Assembly (NCBI RefSeq): GCF_002949735.1
Contig: NZ_CP026681.1
Coordinates: forward strand, 1,922,001 to 1,986,000
Direction of reading: 5' to 3'
DNA: 64,000 nt
Source of the DNA: Nostoc sp. 'Peltigera membranacea cyanobiont' N6
GTDB taxonomy: Bacteria; Cyanobacteriota; Cyanobacteriia; Cyanobacteriales; Nostocaceae
Position numbers and translations under genes: made by a program
In this document: positions 1 to 8,613 of the stretch, in pieces
How positions within the stretch are numbered: the first letter of the stretch is position 1
Layout of the letters: each line of letters begins with the position of its first letter
The notes under the pieces: model-generated
Told to the model about the DNA's origin: nothing
Databases searched by the model: none
What the model saw: the letters and a program-made list of their open reading frames with translations, nothing else

Positions 1-579
1 CCATGCCAACTCTGCCGCCGTTAAGCTATTTGCAGTGGGCGAATTGGGATGCACTACGAAAACTACGCGAATAGGGGGATTTTGAGTTTGTTCGATCGCA
101 AACTGTGCGGCGCTTATGTCAATTTCAAAATTTGTTTCATTTCTACCCACCGCAATTACAGGAATGCCCAAAGTTTTTGCCAAAATTCCGTACATGGAGA
201 AAGTAGGATTGGCAACGAGAACTGAACCTTCTCCTCCTAGACAAGTGGCGATTAATAAAGAGCGGATTAGTTCATCTGAACCATTTCCTACAGAAATATT
301 GGCAGCAGTATTAGATAGCGAGAGGCCGGCTGATTCATTAACATACTCTGCGATCGCATCCTTAAGTGTTTCGTGTCCACCATCAGGATAACGATTTGTT
401 TCAATTACTTGCTGATATGTCCAGGCTAGCTTCTCTTTTAACTCAGGTGGTAAATCATAAGGGCTTTCATTTGTATCCAGGCGATCGAACTGTGTGGGCA
501 CAGAATTGGCTGTATCGCTGCTAGGATGGGGTTTATACGCGGTAAATTGGGCTAAATCTGACCTGATGAAGGGAAGCAT
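1..579 (-). CDS. hisC: Histidinol-phosphate aminotransferase, N-terminal part (3' end outside window)
   Basis: The frame is open from the ATG at 577-579 to the left edge of the window (193 codons, no stop), so only the N-terminal half is visible. The protein starts MLPFIRSDLAQFTAYKP and contains LDTNESPYDLP, RYPDGG, GNGSDELIRSL, NPTFSMY and VVHPNSPT. These are the substrate and PLP-binding landmarks of HisC-type class I/II aminotransferases, which transaminate imidazole-acetol phosphate with glutamate in histidine biosynthesis. The PLP lysine lies beyond the window. It points leftward and is followed upstream by heptad repeats. HisC is the best match. A related aminotransferase of the same fold is the alternative. 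Confidence 0.85.
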   Translation of the reverse strand, partial: MLPFIRSDLAQFTAYKPHPSSDTANSVPTQFDRLDTNESPYDLPPELKEKLAWTYQQVIETNRYPDGGHETLKDAIAEYVNESAGLSLSNTAANISVGNGSDELIRSLLIATCLGGEGSVLVANPTFSMYGILAKTLGIPVIAVGRNETNFEIDISAAQFAIEQTQNPPIRVVFVVHPNSPTANSLTAAELAW

Positions 580-583
580 AATT

Positions 584-673
584 TTAGTTATTAGTTATTA
601 GTCATTAGTCATTAGTCATTGCTTGTTAGTTATTCAAAAGACAAATGACAAAGAACAAATGACAAAGGACATT
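584..673. repeat. Heptanucleotide short tandem repeats (TTAGTTA/TTAGTCA)
   Basis: The stretch runs as TTAGTTA and TTAGTCA units followed by degenerate ACAAATG-type units. It lies between hisC and the esterase gene. Such heptad repeats are typical of heterocystous cyanobacterial intergenic DNA. Confidence 0.8.
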
Positions 674-703
674 AGTTATATGAGAATCTAATATTTTACA
701 ACT

Positions 704-1339
704 TCAAGGTAACTGGCAAAAGAGGCGAATTGCCTGCCAAATTTCTTCCATAACATTACTCAAGGCGTGGTCACTGTCGAGTTCGACTAACTCCACCCAA
801 GGACGTGAACGCGCAAAGTCATGGCTAGCTTCGATGGGAATAACTTCATCCTTTTTTCCATGCAAAATTAGGGTGGGGATAGGACGTTGCAAAAAATTTT
901 CTTGATATTGGGTAGCATCTTTAACGAAATCGTGACTTAAAGGAATCGATCGCTCCTCCCCATAGTGGTAGACCATGATATATTTTTCTTGCTGCCAACG
1001 CTGTACTTCTTCATCGCCTAACTTGGGCAACCAATGGGATAGAAAACCAAAGGCTGGTGCTAGCAGCACAAGGCGTTCTACTTGTAAATATTCCTGTCCC
1101 AAGTAGGCTGCGGTCAAACCACCTAAACTTGAGCCAATTAGGGTTACTGGCGTAGAATTATGACTGAATTTTGCGGCAACTTGAGCGATCTGACGAGTGA
1201 TTGTCAACTGCGAAAAATCACCAGCATTCAAATCGGGAATTTTGACTTTCGTTTGAATTTTGGCAAAGCGATCGCCTATATCCCGCGCTTTGGTAGAATT
1301 AGGACTGGAAGCAAAACCGTGAAGATATATATATTGCAA
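704..1339 (-). CDS. YqiA/YcfP-like alpha/beta-hydrolase (predicted esterase)
   Basis: A 211-residue cytoplasmic protein opening with the strand and oxyanion motif YLHGFASSP, then the nucleophile elbow GSSLGG, LILHGKKDEVIP (catalytic Asp region) and DSDHALS (catalytic His), in the order Ser-Asp-His. Length and motifs match the UPF0227/YqiA esterase family. The natural substrate is not known. The start is TTG at 1337-1339: an in-frame stop lies just upstream and no ATG is available, and the protein begins exactly where the family consensus does. It lies downstream of the glutathione reductase gene, separated by an inverted repeat. Confidence 0.8.
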   Translation of the reverse strand: MQYIYLHGFASSPNSTKARDIGDRFAKIQTKVKIPDLNAGDFSQLTITRQIAQVAAKFSHNSTPVTLIGSSLGGLTAAYLGQEYLQVERLVLLAPAFGFLSHWLPKLGDEEVQRWQQEKYIMVYHYGEERSIPLSHDFVKDATQYQENFLQRPIPTLILHGKKDEVIPIEASHDFARSRPWVELVELDSDHALSNVMEEIWQAIRLFCQLP

Positions 1340-1385
1340 AGCTGTAGATGGTTAGAAGTTAGGGCTAATAACAATCTTAAGTTTT

Positions 1386-1427
1386 AAGTTATGAGTTTAT
1401 TTCTTCAACTCATAACTCATAACTTTT
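1386..1427. repeat. Inverted repeat between glutathione reductase and esterase genes
   Basis: AAGTTATGAGTT (1386-1397) pairs with AACTCATAACT (1407-1417) and is followed by another AACTCATAACTT copy. It could form a hairpin after the glutathione reductase gene, but it is made of the same heptad-like words seen elsewhere, so a terminator role is only a guess. Confidence 0.4.
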
Positions 1428-1446
1428 AACTCCTAACTCTTTTTGA

Positions 1447-2823
1447 TTACCGCATTGTGACAAATTCTTCGGCTGCGGAGGGATGGATACCAACGGTGGC
1501 ATCAAAGTCTTTTTTAGTTGCGCCCATCTTCACCGCGATCGCTACACCTTGAATTATCTCAGCTGAACTATCACCCACCATGTGAGCGCCTAGCACTTTG
1601 TCAGTGTTGCTATCAACCACCAACTTCATCATTGTCTTCTCTTGTTTTCCAGTCAAACTATGGTACATGGCACGGAAGCGAGTATGAAAAATTTTGACGG
1701 CATCACCGAGTTTTTCCCGGGCTTCAGCTTCTGTCAAGCCTACTGTTGCGGCTTCTGGGGTAGAAAATATGGCTGTGGGAACAGTTTGGTGACTGAATTG
1801 GCGGCGGTTATTTCCAAATTCACTATCAGCAAAGGCGCGACCCTCGCCAATGGCGACGGGAGTTAAATTGATTCGGTCTGTGACATCGCCAACAGCAAAG
1901 ATATTCGGTTGACTCGTTTGACTATATTCATTGACTGCGATCGCATTGGTGCTAAGGTATCCAGGCCCTTCGATAGAACTAGCCACAACATCAACCCCAG
2001 CGTTTTCTAAACCTAGTCCATCTACATTGGGAGTTCGACCAGTCGCCACTAAAAACACGTCAGCAATTACTGGTTCTTGGTCTTCCCCTGATAAAGTTAG
2101 TTTAAAACCTTCTGGCACGGGTTCAATTGTTTTCAGCACACTATTCTTAATCAGTCGAATTCCGTGGTTTGTCATCCCCTCTTCAATTTCTGTACGAATG
2201 TCTTCATCAAACCCCTTCAAAATCTTTTCACCTCTGGTAATTTGTGTCACCTCTGAACCCAAACCACGCATGATACAGGCAAATTCTGTGCCAATATAAC
2301 CAGCGCCAAGAATGACGATGTGTTTTGGTTTTTCTTTTAGATGAAAGATTTCATCAGAGGTAATGCCATATTCCATCCCTGGTAAATCTGGTTTGATAGG
2401 ACGACCGCCAACAGCAATTAAAATTTTGTCTGCTGTCACTTTGCGTCCATCAACTTCTACGGTGTGGGAATCTAGTAATGTGGCGCGACCAGAAATTAGT
2501 TCTACTCCGGCTTTTTCTAAGAAGCTTATATGTAGTTGCGACAGTCGCCGAACTTCCTTATCTATAGATGTAATGAAATATTCCCAGTCCAACTCAGCAT
2601 TACCAACTTTCCAGCCATAACCTGAAGCTTCACTGAATAGGGCGGGAAAGTGAGAGCCATAGACCATGAGTTTTTTGGGAATACAACCGCGAATTACACA
2701 AGTACCACCAACTAAATCATTTTCAGCGATCGCCACTTTTGCCCCATAGCTAGCCGCCCGTTTGGAAGCCGCCAAACCTCCAGAACCCGCACCAATTACA
2801 AACAGGTCGTAATCAAAAGCCAT
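1447..2823 (-). CDS. gor: Glutathione reductase-type FAD/NAD(P) disulfide oxidoreductase
   Basis: 458 residues. The N-terminal FAD site is FVIGAGSGGLAAS, with the redox disulfide GGTCVIRGCIPKKL (Cys42/Cys47). The second dinucleotide site is ILGAGYIGTEFA, followed by FAVGDVTDRINLTPVAIGEG (FAD contact), and the C-terminal HPSAAEEF carries the catalytic His of the partner subunit. This is the class I pyridine nucleotide-disulfide oxidoreductase layout with the spacing of glutathione reductase, which keeps glutathione reduced. The ATG start is followed at once by the FAD strand. The motifs exclude lipoamide dehydrogenase and mercuric reductase only by pattern, so substrate assignment is strong but not certain. 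Confidence 0.88.
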   Translation of the reverse strand: MAFDYDLFVIGAGSGGLAASKRAASYGAKVAIAENDLVGGTCVIRGCIPKKLMVYGSHFPALFSEASGYGWKVGNAELDWEYFITSIDKEVRRLSQLHISFLEKAGVELISGRATLLDSHTVEVDGRKVTADKILIAVGGRPIKPDLPGMEYGITSDEIFHLKEKPKHIVILGAGYIGTEFACIMRGLGSEVTQITRGEKILKGFDEDIRTEIEEGMTNHGIRLIKNSVLKTIEPVPEGFKLTLSGEDQEPVIADVFLVATGRTPNVDGLGLENAGVDVVASSIEGPGYLSTNAIAVNEYSQTSQPNIFAVGDVTDRINLTPVAIGEGRAFADSEFGNNRRQFSHQTVPTAIFSTPEAATVGLTEAEAREKLGDAVKIFHTRFRAMYHSLTGKQEKTMMKLVVDSNTDKVLGAHMVGDSSAEIIQGVAIAVKMGATKKDFDATVGIHPSAAEEFVTMR

Positions 2824-2998
2824 AAATTTCTGTTCTCTCTAGCAAAAAGTTAGTTCCTGGGAACTTACACACAAAATGTGATTGAACTATATCAAGGATA
2901 TCTGGTGAACCCTGTTTAAGTCCTGTCCTTGATTTAATCTAGCGTTAGCAGATGTTCTCTGGTCGTAGGGAATATCACTTTTTGCTTTGGTGGGTGTT

Positions 2999-4306
2999 TC
3001 AGGTGGTTTCTGGAGGTTTTTCTGGAGGCTTGACAGGAGGTTTGACAGGAGGTTCGACTGGAGGTTCGACTGGAGGAGTGACTGGAGGAGTGACTGGAGG
3101 AGTGACTGGAGGAGTGACTGGAGGTTCGACTGGAGGAGTGACTGGAGGTTCGACTGGAGGTTTGACTGGAGGAGTGACTGGAGGTTCGACTGGAGGAGTG
3201 ACTGGAGGCTCAACTGGAGGATTGACTGGAGGAGTGACTGGAGGAGTGACTGGAAGATTAACTGGAGGATTGACTGGAGGACTGACTGGAAGATTAACTG
3301 GAGGATTGACTGGAGGATTGACTGGAAGATTAACTGGAGGACTGACTGGAAGATTGACTGGTTGCGTTATAGTTCTAGTAGTATTATTTCTCCCAGAGCG
3401 TTGCTGAGTATTTGATAGGATTTGTCCTATGTCCTCAAAGGAATTTAATGGGGAATCATCCCTAATGGGGTCTACTGGGAAATTGTCTGTAATAATATCG
3501 TTGGTAGAGGAAGTTGAAGGATTAGTAGTTAGCTCTGCAAAAGATGGGTTTTCAACTACTCCCTCGCCTGTGATGGGCGACTGTGCGTTCAGAGCCGCAG
3601 CAGTTTCAGCTTGAACGCTAGCGATCGCTGGGTCGGCTGTAGGTGTAAGATTTTGCCTAGTTAAATCAAGCCCCCGAACCATATCGCTCGTTTCATAAAA
3701 ATTTCTGAGATCAAAATCGTATAAGCCCTGAAATTTGCCTTTAACTATAACCATCATCTGTCCTGCTTGCAGCACCCGACTTTGAGAAGATTCCTTATTT
3801 GAAACTTCAATGCCACTATTTGTCAGCGCACCCACAATCGTGGTATCTGTTTGTTTGTTATAGCGGACAAATAATGCTGAACCACGAATTGCTGCTGCTG
3901 CACTTGGTGTTTGTATGAGTGTTTGCCCCCTTCCAGGTGGGATAAGTAGCAATGCTGTTCCATTTGAGAGTCGAAAGCTACGAGTGTTTGGTAAAAATTG
4001 AAATATAGCCTGTTCCCCAACCCGTGCCAAAGAGCCGTCGTTAAAGCGTAACTCTGCTAGGGAAGCTCGACCAGTTGACAACCCATCCCCAGGAGTTATT
4101 GCATCTAATTTGCGTGCAGGACGCTTCTTCTGTCTGTCTCTGGGTATCAGTTGTACCAAGTTGCGGAGGTTTTGAATCTCTGCTCGCGTCAGAGGAGTTA
4201 TAGCACTTACCCTATTTGGCAAAGGTAGTACTGTAATTCCCCATAAACTAATCACTAATAATGGAAACGATTTATGAAACATAGTTTGATAATTTCTGAA
4301 CTTCAA
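2999..4306 (-). CDS. Exported FecR-domain protein with Pro-Val repeat tail
   Basis: 435 residues. The N-terminus has a signal-like hydrophobic segment (about residues 14-30, SFPLLVISLWGITVLPL). A FecR-type domain follows (about 60-190): LDAITPGDGLSTGRASLAELRFNDGSLARVGE, then RSFRLSNGTALLLIPPG and AAAIRGSALFVRY. The segment to about 310 is low-complexity. The last about 120 residues are a repeat of PPV with one linking residue (PPVTPPV, PPVNPPV, PPVEPPV), predicted to form an extended polyproline rod. FecR domains in cyanobacteria occur in periplasmic or surface proteins and here no sigma factor is nearby, so signalling in iron transport is unlikely. It is divergent from the outer-membrane barrel gene at 5080. 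Confidence 0.75.
   Translation of the reverse strand: MKFRNYQTMFHKSFPLLVISLWGITVLPLPNRVSAITPLTRAEIQNLRNLVQLIPRDRQKKRPARKLDAITPGDGLSTGRASLAELRFNDGSLARVGEQAIFQFLPNTRSFRLSNGTALLLIPPGRGQTLIQTPSAAAAIRGSALFVRYNKQTDTTIVGALTNSGIEVSNKESSQSRVLQAGQMMVIVKGKFQGLYDFDLRNFYETSDMVRGLDLTRQNLTPTADPAIASVQAETAAALNAQSPITGEGVVENPSFAELTTNPSTSSTNDIITDNFPVDPIRDDSPLNSFEDIGQILSNTQQRSGRNNTTRTITQPVNLPVSPPVNLPVNPPVNPPVNLPVSPPVNPPVNLPVTPPVTPPVNPPVEPPVTPPVEPPVTPPVKPPVEPPVTPPVEPPVTPPVTPPVTPPVTPPVEPPVEPPVKPPVKPPEKPPETT
3022..3360. repeat. 12-bp tandem repeat array coding the PPV tail
   Basis: Nearly continuous copies of ACTGGAGGANTG-type 12-mers (plus strand) run for about 340 bp. On the minus strand each codes for four residues, Pro-Pro-Val-x. 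The 12-bp period keeps long open frames in other phases, which explains the spurious ORFs on both strands. Confidence 0.9.
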
Positions 4307-4535
4307 CTAATATCAAAAAAGTTAAAATTTTAAGCTAGTGCTAAACTATTATAGGAAGTTTATTTAAGTAAATTTATCCGAATTTTAATCTAAATTAAAT
4401 ATATAAAATAGCTAATAGGTAAGCTATATATTTAATTTGTTTAAGTTTATATTCTAAAAATGACATTGTGTACAATCAAGTCTGTGGCAGGTTTAAAAGT
4501 TAGTACTTGAAACCAATAATTCACAAGGTCATCAG

Positions 4536-4677
4536 CTAAGGGACTTCCAAAAAATAAAATATACAGTAGGGTGTGTTAGGCGAAAGCCGTAACGCACCGA
4601 GATATCTGGCGGTGCGTTACGCTGTCGCTAACGCACCCTACAAAATTGGATATTTTTTTTAATTGGAAGTCCCTAAG
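4536..4677. repeat. Composite palindromic element (nested hairpins)
   Basis: Outer arms CTAAGGGACTTCCAA (4536-4550) and TTGGAAGTCCCTTAAG-like sequence (4663-4677) are inverted copies with 14 of 15 matches. They enclose a second palindrome starting GTAGGGTGTGTTAGG and ending CTAACGCACCCTAC. The inner part belongs to the same family as the inner part of 33843-33993. It looks like a non-autonomous element into which, or with which, a second repeat has moved. Confidence 0.7.
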
Positions 4678-4737
4678 TAGAATGACTTGAAAAAAACAAA
4701 CTATGTAAAGTAATGTAACTTTAGCGAAAATCATTTC

Positions 4738-4787
4738 TTAGTAAGGACTTTAGTCCTGATTTGAGAACTAAAGTTCTCACTACAAAC
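4738..4787. repeat. Imperfect inverted repeat (TAGTAAGGACTTTAGTCCT family)
   Basis: TAGTAAGGACTTTAGTCCT is followed by GAGAACTAAAGTTCTCACTA. Each half is itself palindromic and the two halves are imperfect inverted copies. No coding content. Confidence 0.6.
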
Positions 4788-5079
4788 CTTTAATTATTTA
4801 CCCTGTTCTACTTATGCAAGATAAGAAGTTGCTAGGGATCTGTTGTGAAATTACTCATTGGCTGTATTTCACTAAAGCTCATCAAAAGCCCGAGCGGAGA
4901 ATCTCAGTGTCAAGTAAAAAAAATTGGTAACAATCCGAAAATTATAAATTTTAACTTGTAGTTTCAGTATATACCTACAAAGCTAAAATAGATGCACTCC
5001 ATTGTATATTCTGAGTCGGAAGTTCCGATACAGCTTGTAGGTCTACATTCGCCAAACGCGATTAACGCGATCTAACTAG

Positions 5080-6381
5080 ATGCGACTCAAGAACTGGAAA
5101 AATTTGTTTTTTTGTATTTTCTTAGCGTCCAGTAGTGGAAGCTGGTGTTGCATTAAAGTAGATGCGGCAGAATCTGCAATTACAGATGCTTGGCATCCTA
5201 AGAATTTAGCAAGCATACAGGTAAATTATCAGCAATTATGTCAGAAGTTGGAGCCAGAGGCAATTAACTCTTTGTGCAAGCAGTCTAGTAAGTCGCATCC
5301 TTTAGACTCTCAGATGCCGTTAAATCTGACACAGCAAACACCAGAAAAAGCTCAAGTCCCAGACAAAACCGGAGAACCTGGGGATAGTCAAAAGCAAAAT
5401 GAAGCGCCACAACTAGAATCACAGCCAAGTGTTTTACCTACATCTCCTTCAGACTCAAAAGAGCAATTGTTGAATCCACCTCAAATAAATCAGTCCCAAA
5501 GACTAAAGAGGCTTATGCAGCTATTGCGATCGCCAAAACAGCCATCTCACTCTGATAGCGATCGCGAATTAGGGTTGCGGGTGCGGTTACTACCCCTAGA
5601 ACAGCAGCCACCACCACTTAAAGAAAAACCCGTAGTTAAGTTGAAACCCATAGGCTATCTACAAGCTCATATTGGCTACTTCCAAACGAATAACATTTTT
5701 TCGTCAAATGATAATCCAATAGAAGATGGTTTAATTTTTTCTGGACTGACACTAGCCTCTGCATATTTCCCTTTAGGATCTAAGACTTATTTAAACGGCT
5801 CAATTGATGGCAATCTGATTCGTTATATAAATGAGTCAGAATATCATTACAACCAGGTGAGATTCAATCTCAGTCTTTACCAGCAGCTATCGCGGCGAAT
5901 GTACGGAGAAATCAATTTCAGCAATCAACAGTTATTTTATGCTAATAACAGCGATCGCCTGGATAGCTTTAAAGCAGGCGATCGCTTTTTAAATGAGAAT
6001 TCTCTCCAATTATCTTTGGGACGGCGAGATATCTTAACTCCAAGATTAACGCTAGAGAGCTTATACGAATTAAGTGTAAATTTTGCCGATCCCCAAAGTC
6101 GCGATCGGATAATCAATTCCTTTTGGGTGTCTCTAAACTACTACTTGCAAAAGCCTCTCCAGGTTGGTATTGACTACCAGGTGAATTTATCCGACTTTAC
6201 ACAGCGCGATCGAGAAGACCAATTTCATCGGCTATTCGGGCACTTAAATTACCGAATATCCGATACCACTAATATGAATATTCAGGCTGGAGTGAGTTTA
6301 GGCAGTTCAACTGTCGAATACATTGATTTTGATGGTTGGTTCTTCAGTATTAATTATAATTTGCAATTAGGTCAGTTTTGA
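5080..6381 (+). CDS. Outer-membrane beta-barrel protein, function unknown
   Basis: 433 residues. A basic start and hydrophobic segment (LFFCIFLASSSGSWCC) form a signal peptide ending near DAAES. A charged, Gln/Pro-rich linker runs to about residue 185. The C-terminal 240 residues are alternating polar/aromatic strands (for example GYLQAHIGYFQTNN, YLNGSIDGNLIRYI, MYGEINFSNQQLFY, LQVGIDYQVNLSDF) and the chain ends NYNLQLGQF with a terminal Phe, the usual signal for BAM-dependent barrel insertion. It is transcribed away from the FecR-domain gene across a long intergenic region, so the two may be a surface pair. No specific substrate can be named. Confidence 0.7.
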   Translation: MRLKNWKNLFFCIFLASSSGSWCCIKVDAAESAITDAWHPKNLASIQVNYQQLCQKLEPEAINSLCKQSSKSHPLDSQMPLNLTQQTPEKAQVPDKTGEPGDSQKQNEAPQLESQPSVLPTSPSDSKEQLLNPPQINQSQRLKRLMQLLRSPKQPSHSDSDRELGLRVRLLPLEQQPPPLKEKPVVKLKPIGYLQAHIGYFQTNNIFSSNDNPIEDGLIFSGLTLASAYFPLGSKTYLNGSIDGNLIRYINESEYHYNQVRFNLSLYQQLSRRMYGEINFSNQQLFYANNSDRLDSFKAGDRFLNENSLQLSLGRRDILTPRLTLESLYELSVNFADPQSRDRIINSFWVSLNYYLQKPLQVGIDYQVNLSDFTQRDREDQFHRLFGHLNYRISDTTNMNIQAGVSLGSSTVEYIDFDGWFFSINYNLQLGQF

Positions 6382-6416
6382 AATTAGTCTTTTGTCCTTT
6401 GTCCTTAGTCAAAAAC

Positions 6417-6477
6417 AATGACTAATGACTAATGACTAATGACTAATGACCAATGACCAATGACCAATGACCAATAA
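6417..6477. repeat. Heptanucleotide tandem repeats (ATGACTA then ATGACCA)
   Basis: About four copies of ATGACTA followed by about four of ATGACCA separate the convergent barrel and sulfurtransferase genes. Confidence 0.85.
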
Positions 6478-7299
6478 CTATAAATAAGAAATCCAATCGC
6501 TCCAGCTACCAGCATAAAGTTTACCTTTGTTAATGCCAGCTAATTCTAAAGAAAGCAAATTGACGCAAGCAGTAACGCCAGAACCGCAATAAACCAAGAT
6601 TTCTTCGGCTGTTTCTAGGTGTTCCCACCGACGGCGTTGTTCCTCTTGAGGGAGTAAGTAGCCGGAAGAGTCTGTAACTTCTTGCCAAGGATAGTTGACT
6701 GCACCAGGAATATGTCCAGCAATTTTATCAATTGGCTCTCGTTCACCTCGATAGCGATCGCTTTCTCTCGAATCAACCAATACTACTTCGTCGCTATCTT
6801 TCCGGCTTTTCACCGTCGTTATATCTACCACCTTTTCTGTTTGGACTTCAGCTACAAAAGTACCGATCCTGGGTTGAGGAACGACATCCGTAATCGGATA
6901 ACCAGCTTTTTGCCATCCAGTAAAGCCTCCATCCAGTACCGCAACTTGCTCATGTCCGAGATAGCGCAATAGCCACCATAAACGAGATGCAAAGGCAAAG
7001 CGCGAATCATCATAAGCTACAACCAGAGTTTTTTGGTAATTTACCCCAATCGCCGCAAATTTTTTAGCGAGATCGTTAGCGTTAGGTAAAGGATGTCTCC
7101 CACCATGTTGACCCACTGGACTGGAAAGATCCTGATTTAAATCTAGGTAATACGATCCTTTAATATGGCTTGCTTGGTATTGTTGTCGTCCTAGTTGTGG
7201 ATCGGCTAAAGAAAAGCGACAATCCACAATCACGACTTGCGGATCTTCTAGATGTTCAAATAACCAAGCTGGCGAAACAACAAATTGGGAATTGGGCAT
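6478..7299 (-). CDS. Sulfurtransferase (thiosulfate / 3-mercaptopyruvate), two rhodanese domains
   Basis: 273 residues in two rhodanese-like halves. The N-terminal inactive domain contains VIVDCRF, HIKGSYYLDLNQDLS and VVAYDDSRFAFASRLWWLLR. The C-terminal active domain has VLVDSRESDRYRGE, HIPGAVNYPW and the catalytic loop YCGSGVTA with Cys238. The CGSGVT loop is the type seen in 3-mercaptopyruvate sulfurtransferases, while thiosulfate enzymes usually have CRKGVT, so mercaptopyruvate or a similar donor is more likely. The first residues (MPNSQF) are coded by DNA resembling the GGGAATTGGGCAT intergenic repeats, so the 5' end may have been captured from a repeat. Confidence 0.85.
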   Translation of the reverse strand: MPNSQFVVSPAWLFEHLEDPQVVIVDCRFSLADPQLGRQQYQASHIKGSYYLDLNQDLSSPVGQHGGRHPLPNANDLAKKFAAIGVNYQKTLVVAYDDSRFAFASRLWWLLRYLGHEQVAVLDGGFTGWQKAGYPITDVVPQPRIGTFVAEVQTEKVVDITTVKSRKDSDEVVLVDSRESDRYRGEREPIDKIAGHIPGAVNYPWQEVTDSSGYLLPQEEQRRRWEHLETAEEILVYCGSGVTACVNLLSLELAGINKGKLYAGSWSDWISYL

Positions 7300-7689
7300 T
7301 TGAAATTGGGCATTATTTAGAGGACTTACGTAACTGGCACAAATACGATTTATTACTACTGTTTGTGCTTAGTTTGTGGTGGCAGTGTCATCAGTTACGA
7401 TCGCGCTAATCAGGTTTTTGTCGTGTAGGATGACGTTACCAATGATGACTTTATCATCTTTTGTACCGAAGTCTAGCGATCGCTGGTAGGTTGGATTAAG
7501 GAACGAATACTAAGTAAATATAGCAACCTTTAATACACGTAATTTAGAAGTGCGATCGTGTATATTATGTTGTTAAATGTGAGAAGTTAATTTTATTTTA
7601 GTCCACTGCGATCGCCGATCGTGAACGAAACCCAATACTGATAAGAATATCTACAATAAAGCTCTCAAATAATTCACGTTTTTTATAAA
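7300..7689. other. Intergenic region with isolated repeat arm
   Basis: 390 bp with no gene. It has GAATTGGGCATTTGAAATTGGGCATT heptad-like words at its left end, AGGACTTACGTAACTGGCAC (resembling one arm of the 14135-14226 element), and HIP1 sites. It presumably holds promoters for the genes on both sides. Confidence 0.5.
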
Positions 7690-8613
7690 ATGTCAGACTT
7701 AGAAAATTTTACACCTAAGCTCACAGCAGATGGTTCCTTCACCTTTGTCTCTCAAGAGTTTGGTGAATCCTTTCACAGCCATTATGGAGCGAAGCAGGAA
7801 AGTTTTTTCAAGTTTGTAAAACCAACTCAACTAGCTACAGCCGCCCAAAAACCAGTCTTACGGCTGTTGGATATTTGTTATGGTCTAGGATATAACACAG
7901 CTGCTGCTTTGCAGACAATTTGGGCAGTGAATCCCGATTGTTATGTAGAAGTAATCGGTTTAGAAGTGAATCCAGCAGTACCACAAGCTGCGATCGCTCA
8001 TCACTTGTTCGACAATTGGAATTGTAACTATATTGAAATATTGTCCCAGCTAGCTTTTGAGTATCAAGTGCAAACACCTCAGCTAAAAGCGAAGCTACTA
8101 ATTGGTGATGCTAGAACTACCATCGCCCTAGTACATCAGTCGGGTTTCTTGGCAGACGCAATTTTCCTCGATGCGTTTTCACCACCACAGTGTCCTCAAT
8201 TATGGACCGTTGAATTTATTAAACAACTCTCATTGTGTTTACATCAAGATGGTTTATTAGCCACCTATTCATGTGCTGCTGCTGTCCGCACAGCATTTTT
8301 GTCTGCTGGTTTGGTGCTAGGTTCTACCCCACCCGTAGGGAGGCGATCGCCTGGTACTGTGGCAGCCCATTCTGGCAGCACTGAGCATAATGACTGCTCA
8401 GTACTTGGTTCCCTCTCACAAGTTGAAAAAGAACACTTACTAACCCGTGCTGCTATCCCCTACCGCGATCCCAAATTGAGCGATTCAGCTGAAGTCATAG
8501 TGATGCGGCGACAACAAGAACAACAAATCTCTTCACTCGAACCTACCTCCTGTTGGCGCAAAAGGTGGTTATTGGGAACACAAGGCAGGGATTTTATGGG
8601 AAGTAGCTTTTAA
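7690..8613 (+). CDS. MnmC/MnmD-like tRNA methyltransferase domain protein
   Basis: 307 residues. The SAM-binding motif is LLDICYGLGYNTAAAL, followed by VEVIGLEVNP, LLIGDARTTI and AIFLDAFSPPQCPQLWT, the DAFSP..P.LW signature of the MnmC methyltransferase half (MnmD). That enzyme methylates 5-aminomethyl-2-thiouridine at the wobble base of certain tRNAs. The later GSTPPVGRRSPGTVA and RAAIPYRDP segments are typical of the cyanobacterial form. The FAD-dependent oxidase half of fused MnmC is absent, so this is a stand-alone methyltransferase. Whether its tRNA substrate is made the same way in cyanobacteria is inferred. Confidence 0.75.
   Translation: MSDLENFTPKLTADGSFTFVSQEFGESFHSHYGAKQESFFKFVKPTQLATAAQKPVLRLLDICYGLGYNTAAALQTIWAVNPDCYVEVIGLEVNPAVPQAAIAHHLFDNWNCNYIEILSQLAFEYQVQTPQLKAKLLIGDARTTIALVHQSGFLADAIFLDAFSPPQCPQLWTVEFIKQLSLCLHQDGLLATYSCAAAVRTAFLSAGLVLGSTPPVGRRSPGTVAAHSGSTEHNDCSVLGSLSQVEKEHLLTRAAIPYRDPKLSDSAEVIVMRRQQEQQISSLEPTSCWRKRWLLGTQGRDFMGSSF

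Larger units (their letters stand above)
4307..5079. other. Long intergenic region between divergent FecR and barrel genes
   Basis: 773 bp without a convincing gene. It is AT-rich and holds two repeat elements described separately (4536-4677 and 4738-4787). Promoters for both flanking genes should lie here, but no specific box could be assigned. Confidence 0.6.

Noticed and set aside
2887..3415. Open frames on both strands through the GGAGGANTGACT repeats
   Set aside because: The 12-bp period keeps other frames open. Only the minus-strand frame with signal peptide and FecR domain is supported.
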